A DNA stretch of 64,000 bases from Advenella mandrilli (GTDB lineage Bacteria; Pseudomonadota; Gammaproteobacteria; Burkholderiales; Burkholderiaceae_B), in the NCBI RefSeq assembly GCF_016595155.1, contig NZ_JAENGP010000015.1, forward strand, positions 1 to 64,000, in the 5' to 3' direction. Made by a program: the position numbers and the translations under genes. Position 1 is the first letter of the stretch. Each line of letters opens with the position of its first letter. The notes under the pieces are model-generated. The model searched no databases and had not been told where the DNA came from. It saw only the letters and a program-made list of their open reading frames with translations. Positions 14,569-23,731 of this stretch are shown here, piece after piece.

Positions 14569-15755
14569 GTATTTTTGATAGAAATAAAAAAGAACCCAGC
14601 TTGCCGAATGAACTTTCAACAGAAACACTGGCTGAGCAGTTGAATGATAAAGCGGTTGAGCGGGGCATGCCGGAACTGCATGTCAATAAGAAAAGTAATG
14701 TAGGTAAAGTATTCATTACTGGCGTGATGGTATTCGCTTTGATGTTGTTGATATTCAGTTATATCAGTTTTAGCGGTGGCCATGAAGAAGCCGCCGAGGA
14801 AGCAACAACTGAAGAACAACAGGCAATCCGCAATAGTCGGCCAATTAATTTTGAAACGGAACAGGCGGGTATCATTTTGAATGAACCCAAGCCTGAACCT
14901 GCTGTTCAGGCTAATCAAGAGCAGGCGGCTTACCAGGCAAATGTGTCTGATATAGGTGAGTGGGGGAATACTTCCAATGCTACGGGACACAGTGAGCCAA
15001 CAGAGCCTGATAGAAGGCTGCAAGGTGCAGCAGTAATAGATGTAAACCGCTCAGGCTCGATTGCCTCACAAGCTGGTGAACAGTTAGAAACAGGACGGGA
15101 AACGATTTTAAGCAATCGGTTAAGCCCAACGGTCACGGCTTCTGCTAAAGCCAGGCAACGAGCCGATTTAACGTATCTGTTAAAAAAGGGTACCAACATT
15201 TCATGTACGTTGGATACAAAGATTGTGACGACCCATCCAGGCATTACCCGTTGCATTGTTAATAAAGACGTTTATTCTTCAAATGGCAGAGTGTTATTGG
15301 TTGAACGAGGGTCTGAAATTATCGGTGAGCAAACTACGGCCCTGCTCCAGGGACAAGCCAGGGTTTTTGTACTGTGGAATACGATTGATACGCCCAATGG
15401 CGTGACACTCGATATTAACAGCCCTTCGGCTGATTCTCTGGGGGCTTCAGGGCAACCGGCACAGGTAGATACGCATTTTTGGAAACGGTTTGGTGGTGCC
15501 ATTATGCTTAGCCTGATTGATGATGGTCTGGTGATTTTAAGCGACAAAATCAATGAGGGTAGCAGTAATGTCAGTTATGACAGCACTTCTGATGCCGTCC
15601 AAAATATGGCGGCCGAAGCCCTAAAAAATACAATCAATATTCCACCTACCGGGTACGTCAATCAGGGTGAACTGGTGAATGTAATGGTAGCCAGGGATGT
15701 TGATTTCCGTTCTGTATATGAATTGATTGATCCGTATTTTTATACGGTTAAATAA
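14565..15755 (+). CDS. virB10: VirB10 core-complex protein
   Basis: The 396-residue protein has a cytoplasmic N-terminus, one membrane helix (about 47-67), a Glu/Gln/Ala-rich linker, and a C-terminal TrbI/VirB10 beta-barrel domain (about 205-390) with CTLDTKIVTTHPG, LLVERGSEIIGE and the final GELVNVMVARDVDF segment. It spans both membranes and senses ATPase energy. It starts at GTG 14565, overlapping the virB9 stop by four bases. Confidence 0.92.
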   Translation: MSIFDRNKKEPSLPNELSTETLAEQLNDKAVERGMPELHVNKKSNVGKVFITGVMVFALMLLIFSYISFSGGHEEAAEEATTEEQQAIRNSRPINFETEQAGIILNEPKPEPAVQANQEQAAYQANVSDIGEWGNTSNATGHSEPTEPDRRLQGAAVIDVNRSGSIASQAGEQLETGRETILSNRLSPTVTASAKARQRADLTYLLKKGTNISCTLDTKIVTTHPGITRCIVNKDVYSSNGRVLLVERGSEIIGEQTTALLQGQARVFVLWNTIDTPNGVTLDINSPSADSLGASGQPAQVDTHFWKRFGGAIMLSLIDDGLVILSDKINEGSSNVSYDSTSDAVQNMAAEALKNTINIPPTGYVNQGELVNVMVARDVDFRSVYELIDPYFYTVK

Positions 15756-15765
15756 AGGATTTTTT

Positions 15766-15999
15766 ATGGGCAGAAAAAAATTAAGTCGCGATCAAGTTTT
15801 AAATCTTTATTATGACGAAGAGGATGGCTGGAAAGAAGTCATTGCAGCTGAATGTCAAAAATGCGGTTCAGATACTCACATCTGGATGCGCATCAAAATG
15901 ATTGATGATATAGGCTACTCTATATGCACCAATTGTGAAGCTGTTTTTTATATTGATGAGCAAGACCCAGATCCTCATGATGTACAAATTAAAGATTAA
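15766..15999 (+). CDS. Small zinc-ribbon-like protein between virB10 and virB11
   Basis: An AAAGGA site precedes ATG 15766. The 77-residue product has two CxxC pairs (ECQKCG at about 29-34 and ICTNCE at about 52-57), a plain zinc-ribbon spacing, flanked by an acidic N-terminal helix and an acidic tail. No membrane segment is present. I do not recognise a family. A cytoplasmic metal-binding protein is not part of the standard VirB set, so it is probably an element-specific accessory. Confidence 0.65.
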   Translation: MGRKKLSRDQVLNLYYDEEDGWKEVIAAECQKCGSDTHIWMRIKMIDDIGYSICTNCEAVFYIDEQDPDPHDVQIKD

Positions 16000-16006
16000 A
16001 CACACC

Positions 16007-16033
16007 AACCGCCACCAGCTGGCGGTTTTTTTA
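16007..16033 (+). terminator. Terminator-like hairpin before virB11
   Basis: AACCGCCA pairs with TGGCGGTT around five bases, followed by seven T. virB11 starts 11 bp after the T run. Confidence 0.75.
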
Positions 16034-16043
16034 TGGATGATTA

Positions 16044-17123
16044 ATGATTGATTACGCAAGAGATGTAAGCGCCAGGAACCTGCTAAACAAACTCCATATC
16101 ACTGATTATTTAAACCGCCCAGGTGTCACCGAAGTAATGATTAACCGACCCGGTGAGGTGTTTATTGAGTCCGGGCAAGGTGTGGAACGTATTGAAAACG
16201 ATCTGTTAACGTATGACAGCTTGTTTGAGCTGGCAAATGTGCTGACTATTTTCAACAGCAAACATATAACGATTAAAAATCCGATGCATTCTGTAACCCT
16301 GCCGGACGGTGAGCGGGGACATATTTTAATACCGCCCAGTTGTGAAACAGGCACGATTGTATTTTCATTTCGTAAACCATCAAAAAACCGGTTCGGTTTC
16401 GGTGATTATGTTGAGTCTGGACGGTTGGCCAACTTTAAAGACACCTCTGATTTATTCATTGAGTCACAGGAAGAAATTGACGGCCAACATTTCCGGGATT
16501 TGTGTGATTCCCTGAAAATCCCGGCCGATATTAGGCTGGCTGATTATGAGCTGGAAATGCTCAATCACAAGGCCAACCGTGATTTGAACAGTTTTTTTGA
16601 ACTTGCTGTTAAGCACAAGCTGAACATCTGTATGGTTGGTGGCACAGGCTCTGGCAAGACAACGTTTTCAAAGGCCATTGCGGATATGGTGCCGGTGGAT
16701 ACCCGGATTATTACGATTGAAGATACCCATGAGCTGGATTTGCCCAATCATCCTAACCATGTGCATTTGTTCTTCAAGGAACATATCACGGCCAAAGACA
16801 TTATTTCGTCGTGTATGCGGCTTAAGCCTGAACGTATATTCCTGACAGAGTTAAAGGGTGACGAAGCATGGGATTACCTTTCAGCACTCAATACGGGGCA
16901 CCCTGGCGGGTTGACTTCGGTGCATGCCAATGATTCAAAAAGCGTGTTTTACCGGATTGCACAGCTGGCCAAAGAGTCCAGCACCGGCAAGACAATGGAC
17001 TATGACTATATTTTGAAAACAGTGCAATCAACGATTGATATTGTCTGTTTTTTTGACAAAACCTATATGACTGAACTGTATTACGATCCGGTCCAAAAAG
17101 CCAGGGCGTTAAGGGGATATTAA
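16044..17123 (+). CDS. virB11: VirB11 secretion ATPase
   Basis: The 359-residue protein is a GspE/VirB11 traffic ATPase with Walker A GGTGSGKTTF (residues about 199-208), Asp box TRIITIEDTHELDL (about 222), Walker B MRLKPERIFLTEL and the His box GHPGGLTSVHAND. It forms the hexamer that switches between pilus assembly and substrate transfer. Start ATG 16044. A 52-residue ORF and ssb follow closely. Confidence 0.95.
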   Translation: MIDYARDVSARNLLNKLHITDYLNRPGVTEVMINRPGEVFIESGQGVERIENDLLTYDSLFELANVLTIFNSKHITIKNPMHSVTLPDGERGHILIPPSCETGTIVFSFRKPSKNRFGFGDYVESGRLANFKDTSDLFIESQEEIDGQHFRDLCDSLKIPADIRLADYELEMLNHKANRDLNSFFELAVKHKLNICMVGGTGSGKTTFSKAIADMVPVDTRIITIEDTHELDLPNHPNHVHLFFKEHITAKDIISSCMRLKPERIFLTELKGDEAWDYLSALNTGHPGGLTSVHANDSKSVFYRIAQLAKESSTGKTMDYDYILKTVQSTIDIVCFFDKTYMTELYYDPVQKARALRGY

Positions 17124-17125
17124 AG

Positions 17126-17284
17126 ATGAAAACATATGAAGAATGGTGCAAACATTACGATCACTACGACCCTGCCAGCCAGGAAGCTAAAGACGATTAT
17201 GCCCGGTATGTAGAACATGCAAAATTGATTGAAAAAATATTTTCAAACGAACTAAAACAGGAACAGATCAAGGATAAAAAATGA
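17126..17284 (+). CDS. Hypothetical 52-residue protein between virB11 and ssb
   Basis: The frame begins two bases after virB11 (ATG 17126) and its stop overlaps the ssb start (ATGA at 17281-17284). The product begins MKTYEEWCKHYDHYDPASQE and continues as a charged helix. No family is recognised. Tight coupling on both sides argues that it is translated. Confidence 0.6.
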   Translation: MKTYEEWCKHYDHYDPASQEAKDDYARYVEHAKLIEKIFSNELKQEQIKDKK

Positions 17285-17709
17285 GTGCATTTATTAATGA
17301 AGTAACCATCATGGGTAACCTGGGCAGAAAGCCAGAACTGCGATACTTTGCCAATGGCACGGCCAATCTTCGGGTATCCCTGGCAACAACTGAAAAATGG
17401 ACAGACAAGGAAACTGGTGAACTTCATTCGGAAACAGAGTGGCATTCCGTATTGTTGCGTGGTGGCCAGGCCGAACGTGTGGCCGAATATATGGATGTCG
17501 GTGATAAGTTATGGATTCGGGGAAAAATCAAAGCGAGGCATTACATTGATGACAATGGCATTGAGCGGGTAATTACTGAAATCCATGCCAAAGAAATGAA
17601 AATCATCAATACACGAAACCGCAAAAAAACGAATGATGATCCGGTTCACCCTGAAGATATTGAGAACACTGAAGAACCTGAAGATGATCCATTAGAGAGT
17701 TTTATGTGA
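17281..17709 (+). CDS. ssb: Single-stranded DNA-binding protein
   Basis: The 142-residue protein has the OB-fold SSB domain (residues about 1-105): VTIMGNLGRKPELRYF, then the TEWHSVLLRGGQAE strand and GDKLWIRGKIKAR. A short acidic tail ends in DDPLESFM, a variant of the usual DDDIPF tip. Element-encoded SSB coats the transferred or replicating strand. It sits between the secretion ATPase genes, start-overlapped on both sides. Confidence 0.9.
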   Translation: MSAFINEVTIMGNLGRKPELRYFANGTANLRVSLATTEKWTDKETGELHSETEWHSVLLRGGQAERVAEYMDVGDKLWIRGKIKARHYIDDNGIERVITEIHAKEMKIINTRNRKKTNDDPVHPEDIENTEEPEDDPLESFM

Positions 17710-19610
17710 TGAAAAAATTCATGAAAATGACAGGAGTAGCCATGGCGCTACTCTTTTTTTTTGGGATGGCTGGCCAGTTATTAGGCAGCTATATTTTTAT
17801 TGGTTATGCACAGGTGCCGGGTGAAAGCATCGGCCTGACAACGTTATACAAATACTATGCCATGAGTAATGGGGCGGTATTGCAACATAGCTGGCCATAC
17901 CGAATTGGATTGGCCGTTAGCGTGCTGTTACCGCTGGTTATTTTGCTGGTCGTGCTAGCCGCTGTTTTTATCAAGCCAAAAAGAGAATTGCATGGGTCGG
18001 CAAGATTCGCTTTAGATGGCGAAATTTCTAAAATTGGCTTGTTGGATAAAAAATACAAAGAGCCCGATATTTTAGTTGGCCAATATAAAGGCCAGTACCT
18101 GCGATGGGCAGGCAAGCAGTTTGCTTTCTTGGCGGCACCAACACGATCAGGTAAAGGTGTAGGTATTGTGATACCTAATTGCCTGCATTACCGAGATTCT
18201 CTGGTTGTATTTGATCCGAAACTTGAAAATTTCAAGATCACATCGGGTTTCCGGGCAGCTCATGGCCACGAGGTATTTTTATTCAATCCGTCCACCAAAG
18301 ACTTTAAAAGCCACGGCTGGAATCCGCTTTCATATGTTAGCCGTGACCCTGTTTTTTCTACTGGTGGTGCTTTTAATATAGCCAACATCTTATATTCAAC
18401 CAGCAGTAATGAAAGCGGCAATAGCCGATTTTTTAATGAGATGGCACAAAAATTGTTTGTCGGTCTTTGTCTTTACCTGATCGAAACGGAAAAAGAAACA
18501 AAAGTCGTGCCGTCTCTGGCGGCCATGCTTAAGCTGTCAACGCCTGAAAACGGCATGGCATTGGGCGATTGGATTAAAGAAGAAGTGTTAAGGCCCGATT
18601 TAAGTCCAGAATGCAAGAACAACCTTTTGAGTTTTGCAGGTAATAGTGGTCAAACCGCTTCGGGCATCTTGTCCAGTTTCCTGGCTCCGCTGTCTGTTTT
18701 TTCAGACCCGATTGTATCAGCGATAACCAGTAAAGATGATTTTGATTTACGTGATGTCAGAAAGAAAAAAATGTCCATTTATATTGGTATTTTGCCTAAT
18801 GATATTGCCAAGTTTGCACGGCTAATCAACCTGTTTTTCAGTCAATTGATTTCTGAAAATACCCAGGAATTACCTGAAAACAATCCTGATCTTAAATATC
18901 AATGTTTGCTATTGATTGATGAATTTGCAGCGTTGGGTAAGGTTGATATTATTGAAAAAGGCGTTGCCTATATTGCTGGTTACAACATCCGAATTCTTGC
19001 CATCTTTCAAAGTATGAGCCAGTTAAATTCTCTGTATAGCAAAGACGGTGCCAGGACATTGTCGACTAACTTTGAGTGTCAGATCATCTATCCACCCAGG
19101 GATAATGAAGATGCCAAAGAGTACTCTGAAATCATTGGGTATGAGACATACAAAAGTAAATCTTTTTCAAAGGCACAGGGAGGGATAGGTAATAAGAGCC
19201 ATTCAATATCCGATCAGAAAAGGCCGGTTCTTTTTCCGCAGGAAGTCAAGACATTACCGACTACCGATTGCATTGTATGTCTAACGGGCATACAGCCCAT
19301 TTACGCAAAAAAAATTATTTACTACGAAGACCCTGTATTCCAGGCTCGGTTAGGGTACACAACGCCAGGGATACCCACAATCAAAGTTGAACGATTCGTA
19401 CCTGTTACCGATGACACAGCAGCAGTTAACACGATTGAACCAGATGAACTTAGCGGTGTAGAGAACACAGAGCAGATATTGAAAGCCGTCATTAGTGCTT
19501 TGTGCCCAAAAAACGCTGATACAGCCTTAATCATGGAGGTTAAACAAGCCGTGGAAAAGGCGTATTCAGAAATGGGGTTAGCGGCATTCAAGGCGTTATA
19601 TACCGTATAA
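17709..19610 (+). CDS. virD4: VirD4/TraG coupling protein
   Basis: The 633-residue protein has two N-terminal membrane helices (about 8-30 and 60-88), Walker A APTRSGKGVG (about 142-151), the FNPSTKDFKSHGWNPL region and Walker B CLLLIDEFAALGK (about 400-411). It is a full-length TraG-type coupling protein that brings the relaxase-DNA complex to the channel. ATG 17709 overlaps the ssb stop. Its presence implies a DNA or protein substrate for this system. Confidence 0.93.
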   Translation: MKKFMKMTGVAMALLFFFGMAGQLLGSYIFIGYAQVPGESIGLTTLYKYYAMSNGAVLQHSWPYRIGLAVSVLLPLVILLVVLAAVFIKPKRELHGSARFALDGEISKIGLLDKKYKEPDILVGQYKGQYLRWAGKQFAFLAAPTRSGKGVGIVIPNCLHYRDSLVVFDPKLENFKITSGFRAAHGHEVFLFNPSTKDFKSHGWNPLSYVSRDPVFSTGGAFNIANILYSTSSNESGNSRFFNEMAQKLFVGLCLYLIETEKETKVVPSLAAMLKLSTPENGMALGDWIKEEVLRPDLSPECKNNLLSFAGNSGQTASGILSSFLAPLSVFSDPIVSAITSKDDFDLRDVRKKKMSIYIGILPNDIAKFARLINLFFSQLISENTQELPENNPDLKYQCLLLIDEFAALGKVDIIEKGVAYIAGYNIRILAIFQSMSQLNSLYSKDGARTLSTNFECQIIYPPRDNEDAKEYSEIIGYETYKSKSFSKAQGGIGNKSHSISDQKRPVLFPQEVKTLPTTDCIVCLTGIQPIYAKKIIYYEDPVFQARLGYTTPGIPTIKVERFVPVTDDTAAVNTIEPDELSGVENTEQILKAVISALCPKNADTALIMEVKQAVEKAYSEMGLAAFKALYTV

Positions 19611-19637
19611 ACCATTATCAAAACAAGGAGTTATGTC

Positions 19638-22313
19638 ATGGCAGACTATAACGAGATCGAGCGTGCTTTGTCTTATGTGTCCAATAATGATGATCGGGAA
19701 ACATGGGTTCGTATGGGTGCCGGCATTAAAAGCGAATTGGGTGAGGACGGTTTTGATATATGGGACAGATGGTCGTCAACGGCCGATAATTACAGCCACA
19801 AGGCAGCCAAGGCGGTTTGGAAAAGCCTGCGGCCGGGCAGAGTAAATATTGGTTCGGTTTTCTATGAGGCAAAGCAAGGCGGGTATACGCCAGAAAAAAC
19901 GGAAGCCAAGACCTACACCAAAGAGGATTTGGCAGCCAGAGCCAAAGCCAGACAGGAAAGAGAGGCCAAGGCGATGGCTGATCGTCTGGCTGATGCCGAT
20001 GTGGCCAAAGACAGAGCCCAGGCATTGTTTAACAATGCCGGTCCAGTCAATCCGAATCACCCATATTTGCTGAAAAAAGGGATCAGTGATCCGGCCCTTT
20101 TGGCTAATCTGCGCCAACAGGATAACAATCTGTTGATACCGGCCAGGCAAAACGGTGAGATTGTTGCCGTGCAAAAAATCAATCATGACGGTGGAAAATA
20201 TTTTGGTAAAAATGAAATGCTCACCGGCAGTGCTTTTTTTATAGGTGATAAATCACAGGTAAAAGATGGACTGATACTTACCGAGGGCTTAGCCACCGGT
20301 GCCAGTCTGCATGCAGCCACCAATAAGCCGGTATTGGTGGTTTTTGCGGCTCACAATCTGGTTAACGTAGCTGAAAGCCTGAAAAATACAGACTTTCCCA
20401 TTATTTTGGCTGCGGACAATGATTCACACACCAAAAATGCCGGGCTTAAATTTGCCGAAAAAGCAGCCCAGGTATTAGGTGAGCGAGCCACCATCAACAT
20501 GCCAATCTTTACAGAACAGGACAATGCTTTATTCCAGGACCGGCACGGGGCAGATAAATACCCATCAGACTTTAATGATTTACATGAAATACGGGGGCTG
20601 GATGCAGTGAAGCAAGTCATGGGCGGTGAGGTTCAAACCCTAAAAAAAAACGAGCTGGAACAAAACAAGGAAAGTGAAATGGAAACGAAAAATACGTATG
20701 CGATGGCTAAAGATGGTGAAGCCGTTGAGGTTGATTCAGTCAATAAAACAGGCCAGGCATTGCAAGAGCTTGATTATTTAAAAAATATACCGGATTTTGA
20801 AGACGTGCGTAAACCGCTTATCAATAAAATTGAGGTTGATTTTGAGCAGATCAAAGCACAAACAACCGTTAATCGACCACCACAAGAAACCACTATTGAA
20901 TCAGAATCAAGTGAAACTGCACCGAAAAAAGCGATAGCAGAGCCTGAGCAGGAAACTGTATTGCCAAGTAAAGAGGCGCAGGAGCCAGTACCAGAACAAC
21001 CCGACACAAAAGCGGTAGAGAGCCAACCAGCGGCACCGGCTCCGATTGAAATTAATCCGTTACAAGAGGCACCGGAAAGTATCCGGCATAAATATCTGTA
21101 TGCCGAGGGCATGTATCTTGATGAAAATGCCAGGACGACTATTTTCAGTGATAAAGGTGCTCAACTTCAAACCGCCCGGTCCGACTTGCAAACCGTCCAT
21201 GATATGGTGGAGGTTGCTAAAGACAAGGGCTGGACACATATTAAACTGTCCGGCAAGAATGAATTTAAACGCCAGGCATTTTTAGAAGCAGAAAGCCAGG
21301 GCATTAAAACCAGTGGTTATGAGCCAACCAAAGAGGATTTGGCCGCGTTAAAGTCAATTCAAAATGAACGGGCATTGAATAAATTTGAAAGCGTGCCAGA
21401 GGTGGTTAAAGAGCATGCGGCTGAACAAGATCAGGCAACTGATAAAGCTCCCAGTGAAAGCACTAACAAAGATTTAAACACGGGTATTTTGAAAGCGCAC
21501 GGTCAAGCTCCCTACCTTCACGATGACAAAAATAAGGTCAGCTATTACGTTACCCTGGAACAGGGTGACAAAGAACATACTGTTTGGGGCGTAGGATTGC
21601 TCGATGCCTTGAAAGAAAGCAAAGTAAAGTTAGGTGATGAAATATCTTTAACAAATCTAGGCCGGACGGCTGTTGAGGTCAATCAACCGATTTATGATGA
21701 AGATAGTAAAACTGTTGTTGGGCATGAAACCATTCAAACCCACAGGAACACTTGGCAGGTTGATATCTTGAGCAAACAGGCCGAAAAAGGCCAGGAAGCT
21801 ATTCAGGAAACCACCCAGAATAAGAGCCAGGAAGCAGATAAAGAAAACATACCTGCAGCAGAACTGAAACAGGAAAAAGACAATCAGGCATTAGCCGCTT
21901 CTGAAGCGGCCAAGCTGAAAGCACAAAATCAGGCTCCTACAGCCGCACAGATTGAAACATCAGAAAAAGCAGATATTGATTCTGATGTCAAAATGGCCGA
22001 TATAGGAGGGCAATCAGTTAATAGCGAAGTCAAGCTGGTGGCTGATAAAATGGCGCAATCAGGCACGGTGCAAAGTTTAGATAAAAACAATCTGGCCAAA
22101 CTCAATATTTACCGTAATATAGCAACTAAAATTGTTTTTCATATGAATGTTGATTTCAGAAAAGATGCCATGCGCAATTTTGATACCAACATGGAAAAAT
22201 CCATCAACGGTACAACCTTAAACGTACCTGAGCCAATTAAACAGCAGCAGCGCCAGCAGCAACAGGCCAAACCAGAATTAGTTAAACAAACAGAAATGGA
22301 AATGGAACGATGA
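19638..22313 (+). CDS. TraC-like primase / polyvalent transfer protein
   Basis: The 891-residue protein starts with a PriCT_2-type domain (about 5-85; EIERALSYVSNNDDRETWVRMG), then a basic linker, then a Toprim domain (about 175-320) with LILTEGLATGASLHAATNK and AADNDSHTKNAG. An LPD7-like domain follows (about 510-560; SDLQTVHDMVEVAKDKGW), then a domain at about 630-710 and a Gln/Glu-rich tail. Such proteins prime the transferred strand and may be carried into recipients. A GGAG site precedes ATG 19638. Confidence 0.8.
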   Translation: MADYNEIERALSYVSNNDDRETWVRMGAGIKSELGEDGFDIWDRWSSTADNYSHKAAKAVWKSLRPGRVNIGSVFYEAKQGGYTPEKTEAKTYTKEDLAARAKARQEREAKAMADRLADADVAKDRAQALFNNAGPVNPNHPYLLKKGISDPALLANLRQQDNNLLIPARQNGEIVAVQKINHDGGKYFGKNEMLTGSAFFIGDKSQVKDGLILTEGLATGASLHAATNKPVLVVFAAHNLVNVAESLKNTDFPIILAADNDSHTKNAGLKFAEKAAQVLGERATINMPIFTEQDNALFQDRHGADKYPSDFNDLHEIRGLDAVKQVMGGEVQTLKKNELEQNKESEMETKNTYAMAKDGEAVEVDSVNKTGQALQELDYLKNIPDFEDVRKPLINKIEVDFEQIKAQTTVNRPPQETTIESESSETAPKKAIAEPEQETVLPSKEAQEPVPEQPDTKAVESQPAAPAPIEINPLQEAPESIRHKYLYAEGMYLDENARTTIFSDKGAQLQTARSDLQTVHDMVEVAKDKGWTHIKLSGKNEFKRQAFLEAESQGIKTSGYEPTKEDLAALKSIQNERALNKFESVPEVVKEHAAEQDQATDKAPSESTNKDLNTGILKAHGQAPYLHDDKNKVSYYVTLEQGDKEHTVWGVGLLDALKESKVKLGDEISLTNLGRTAVEVNQPIYDEDSKTVVGHETIQTHRNTWQVDILSKQAEKGQEAIQETTQNKSQEADKENIPAAELKQEKDNQALAASEAAKLKAQNQAPTAAQIETSEKADIDSDVKMADIGGQSVNSEVKLVADKMAQSGTVQSLDKNNLAKLNIYRNIATKIVFHMNVDFRKDAMRNFDTNMEKSINGTTLNVPEPIKQQQRQQQQAKPELVKQTEMEMER

Positions 22314-22498
22314 GCCAAATAGACAAAAATCAGGAATATGAAGAAGATGGTAGTAAGTTTGCCGTATATGAAACCGAACTCCCACCTGAATATATTGCCT
22401 TAGTTAAAGAATATGGCAGTGAAGCATTTGATGACTTGACTGACCATCTTACCGAGGAAGAAAAAGAGACATTAGAAAATAAAAATGTCGGCCGCTAA
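22310..22498 (+). CDS. Small acidic protein after the primase
   Basis: The ATGA overlap with the primase stop indicates translational coupling. The 62-residue product is strongly acidic (SEAFDDLTDHLTEEEKETLE) with no signal or membrane helix. No family is recognised. Acidic small proteins near ardC and primase genes are sometimes anti-restriction or DNA-mimic proteins, but that is only a guess here. Confidence 0.55.
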   Translation: MSQIDKNQEYEEDGSKFAVYETELPPEYIALVKEYGSEAFDDLTDHLTEEEKETLENKNVGR

Positions 22499-22520
22499 AA
22501 GGCCATTTCTTGCTTAACTA

Positions 22521-22544
22521 AACCGCTAGTTGGCGGTTTTTTTT
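22521..22544 (+). terminator. Terminator-like hairpin
   Basis: AACCGC and GCGGTT pair around six bases, followed by a run of eight T. It ends the primase-acidic protein unit. Confidence 0.7.
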
Positions 22545-22574
22545 GGGAAAATAAATCCAATTTATGAGTAATAC

Positions 22575-22598
22575 AAGCTGCCTCCGGGCAGCTTTTTT
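22575..22598 (+). terminator. Second hairpin, within the ardC leader
   Basis: AAGCTGCC pairs with GGCAGCTT around four bases, followed by six T. It lies 14 bp before the ardC ATG. An ATG at 22564, in frame with ardC, would translate through the stem. Confidence 0.65.
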
Positions 22599-22611
22599 GT
22601 GGGTGTTCGAT

Positions 22612-23730
22612 ATGTCAGAAGTTAAAAAAATACCATTCCATGAACAATTGGCCAATAAGATTATTGAGCAGCTAAAACAAGGCACAGCACCCTGGCAAAA
22701 GCCATGGGGGGAAGCCATTCCATCCAGGCCATATAACGCCACGACAGGTAAAGAATATCGGGGCGGTAACTCCATCAGCTTAATGATACAGCCGTTTTCA
22801 GACCCACGATGGCTGACATTTAACCAGGCTAATGCAGAGGGCTACAAAATTAAAAAGGGTTCTAAGGGGGTACAGCTTCAGTCCCTGACCTTTCATAAAG
22901 AACAGATAAAACGTGATGAAAATGGCCGTATCGTTAAAGATGAAAAAGGACAAGCGGTAAAAGAGCTGGTTAAATTAGAAAAGCCAATAACCAGATCTTT
23001 TACGGTATTCAATGCGGAACAGGTGGAGGGTATACCTGCACTCAAGGCACCAGAACGGGCATGGCAGCCACTGGAACGGGCTGAAGAAATACTGAATAAG
23101 TCCGGTGCCCAAATTAATCATATGGCCGGTGATCGAGCTTATTACAGCCCGGTAAGGGATCATATTGTTTTACCACTGCGTGAACAGTTTCCTGATGCAG
23201 AAAAGTATTATGCAACAGCCTTGCACGAACTGGGGCATTGGACTGGCCACGAAAGCCGTTTAAACCGTCCATTAATGAACACATTTGGCACGCAAGCGTA
23301 TGCCAAAGAAGAATTAAGGGCAGAAATTGCATCCATGATGGTTGGCCAATCATTGGGCATTAGTCACGATCCTGGGCAGCATGTGGCTTATGTGGGTTCC
23401 TGGATTAAAGGATTGCAGGAAGATCCATTTGAAATTGTACGGGCATGTCAAGATGCCGAAAAAATCCATGATTTCCTGGTGTTGGAGAAAGCCCAGATCA
23501 AGGAGCAGGTACAGCCTGAAAAATCCGAATTGGAACAGGTAAAGGAACAATTTCAGTCATTGCTTGGCTCTGTAGGCAGTGAACAGGCCGAACGCTTAAA
23601 GTCCATGGAGGCCGGAATGTTGAATGTGTCCAGGTTTGCCAGTGAAAGTGTAAAGGAACAGCTGCAGGTCAATTTTTACAAAGAGCAGTTGGAGCCGACA
23701 CGGGCAACCCAAATTGAACTGGAGCTTTGA
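22612..23730 (+). CDS. ardC: ArdC-like antirestriction protein
   Basis: The 372-residue protein has the ArdC N-terminal ssDNA-binding domain (about 8-130; TAPWQKPW then YRGGNSISLM and DPRWLTFNQA) and a zincin-like metallopeptidase domain with HELGH at residues 205-209 (LHELGHWTGHESRLNR) and a downstream glutamate in EELRAEIASMM. The last 70 residues are helical. ArdC proteins protect incoming single-stranded DNA from restriction. I start at ATG 22612, after the hairpin. Confidence 0.88.
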   Translation: MSEVKKIPFHEQLANKIIEQLKQGTAPWQKPWGEAIPSRPYNATTGKEYRGGNSISLMIQPFSDPRWLTFNQANAEGYKIKKGSKGVQLQSLTFHKEQIKRDENGRIVKDEKGQAVKELVKLEKPITRSFTVFNAEQVEGIPALKAPERAWQPLERAEEILNKSGAQINHMAGDRAYYSPVRDHIVLPLREQFPDAEKYYATALHELGHWTGHESRLNRPLMNTFGTQAYAKEELRAEIASMMVGQSLGISHDPGQHVAYVGSWIKGLQEDPFEIVRACQDAEKIHDFLVLEKAQIKEQVQPEKSELEQVKEQFQSLLGSVGSEQAERLKSMEAGMLNVSRFASESVKEQLQVNFYKEQLEPTRATQIELEL

Positions 23731-23731
23731 A

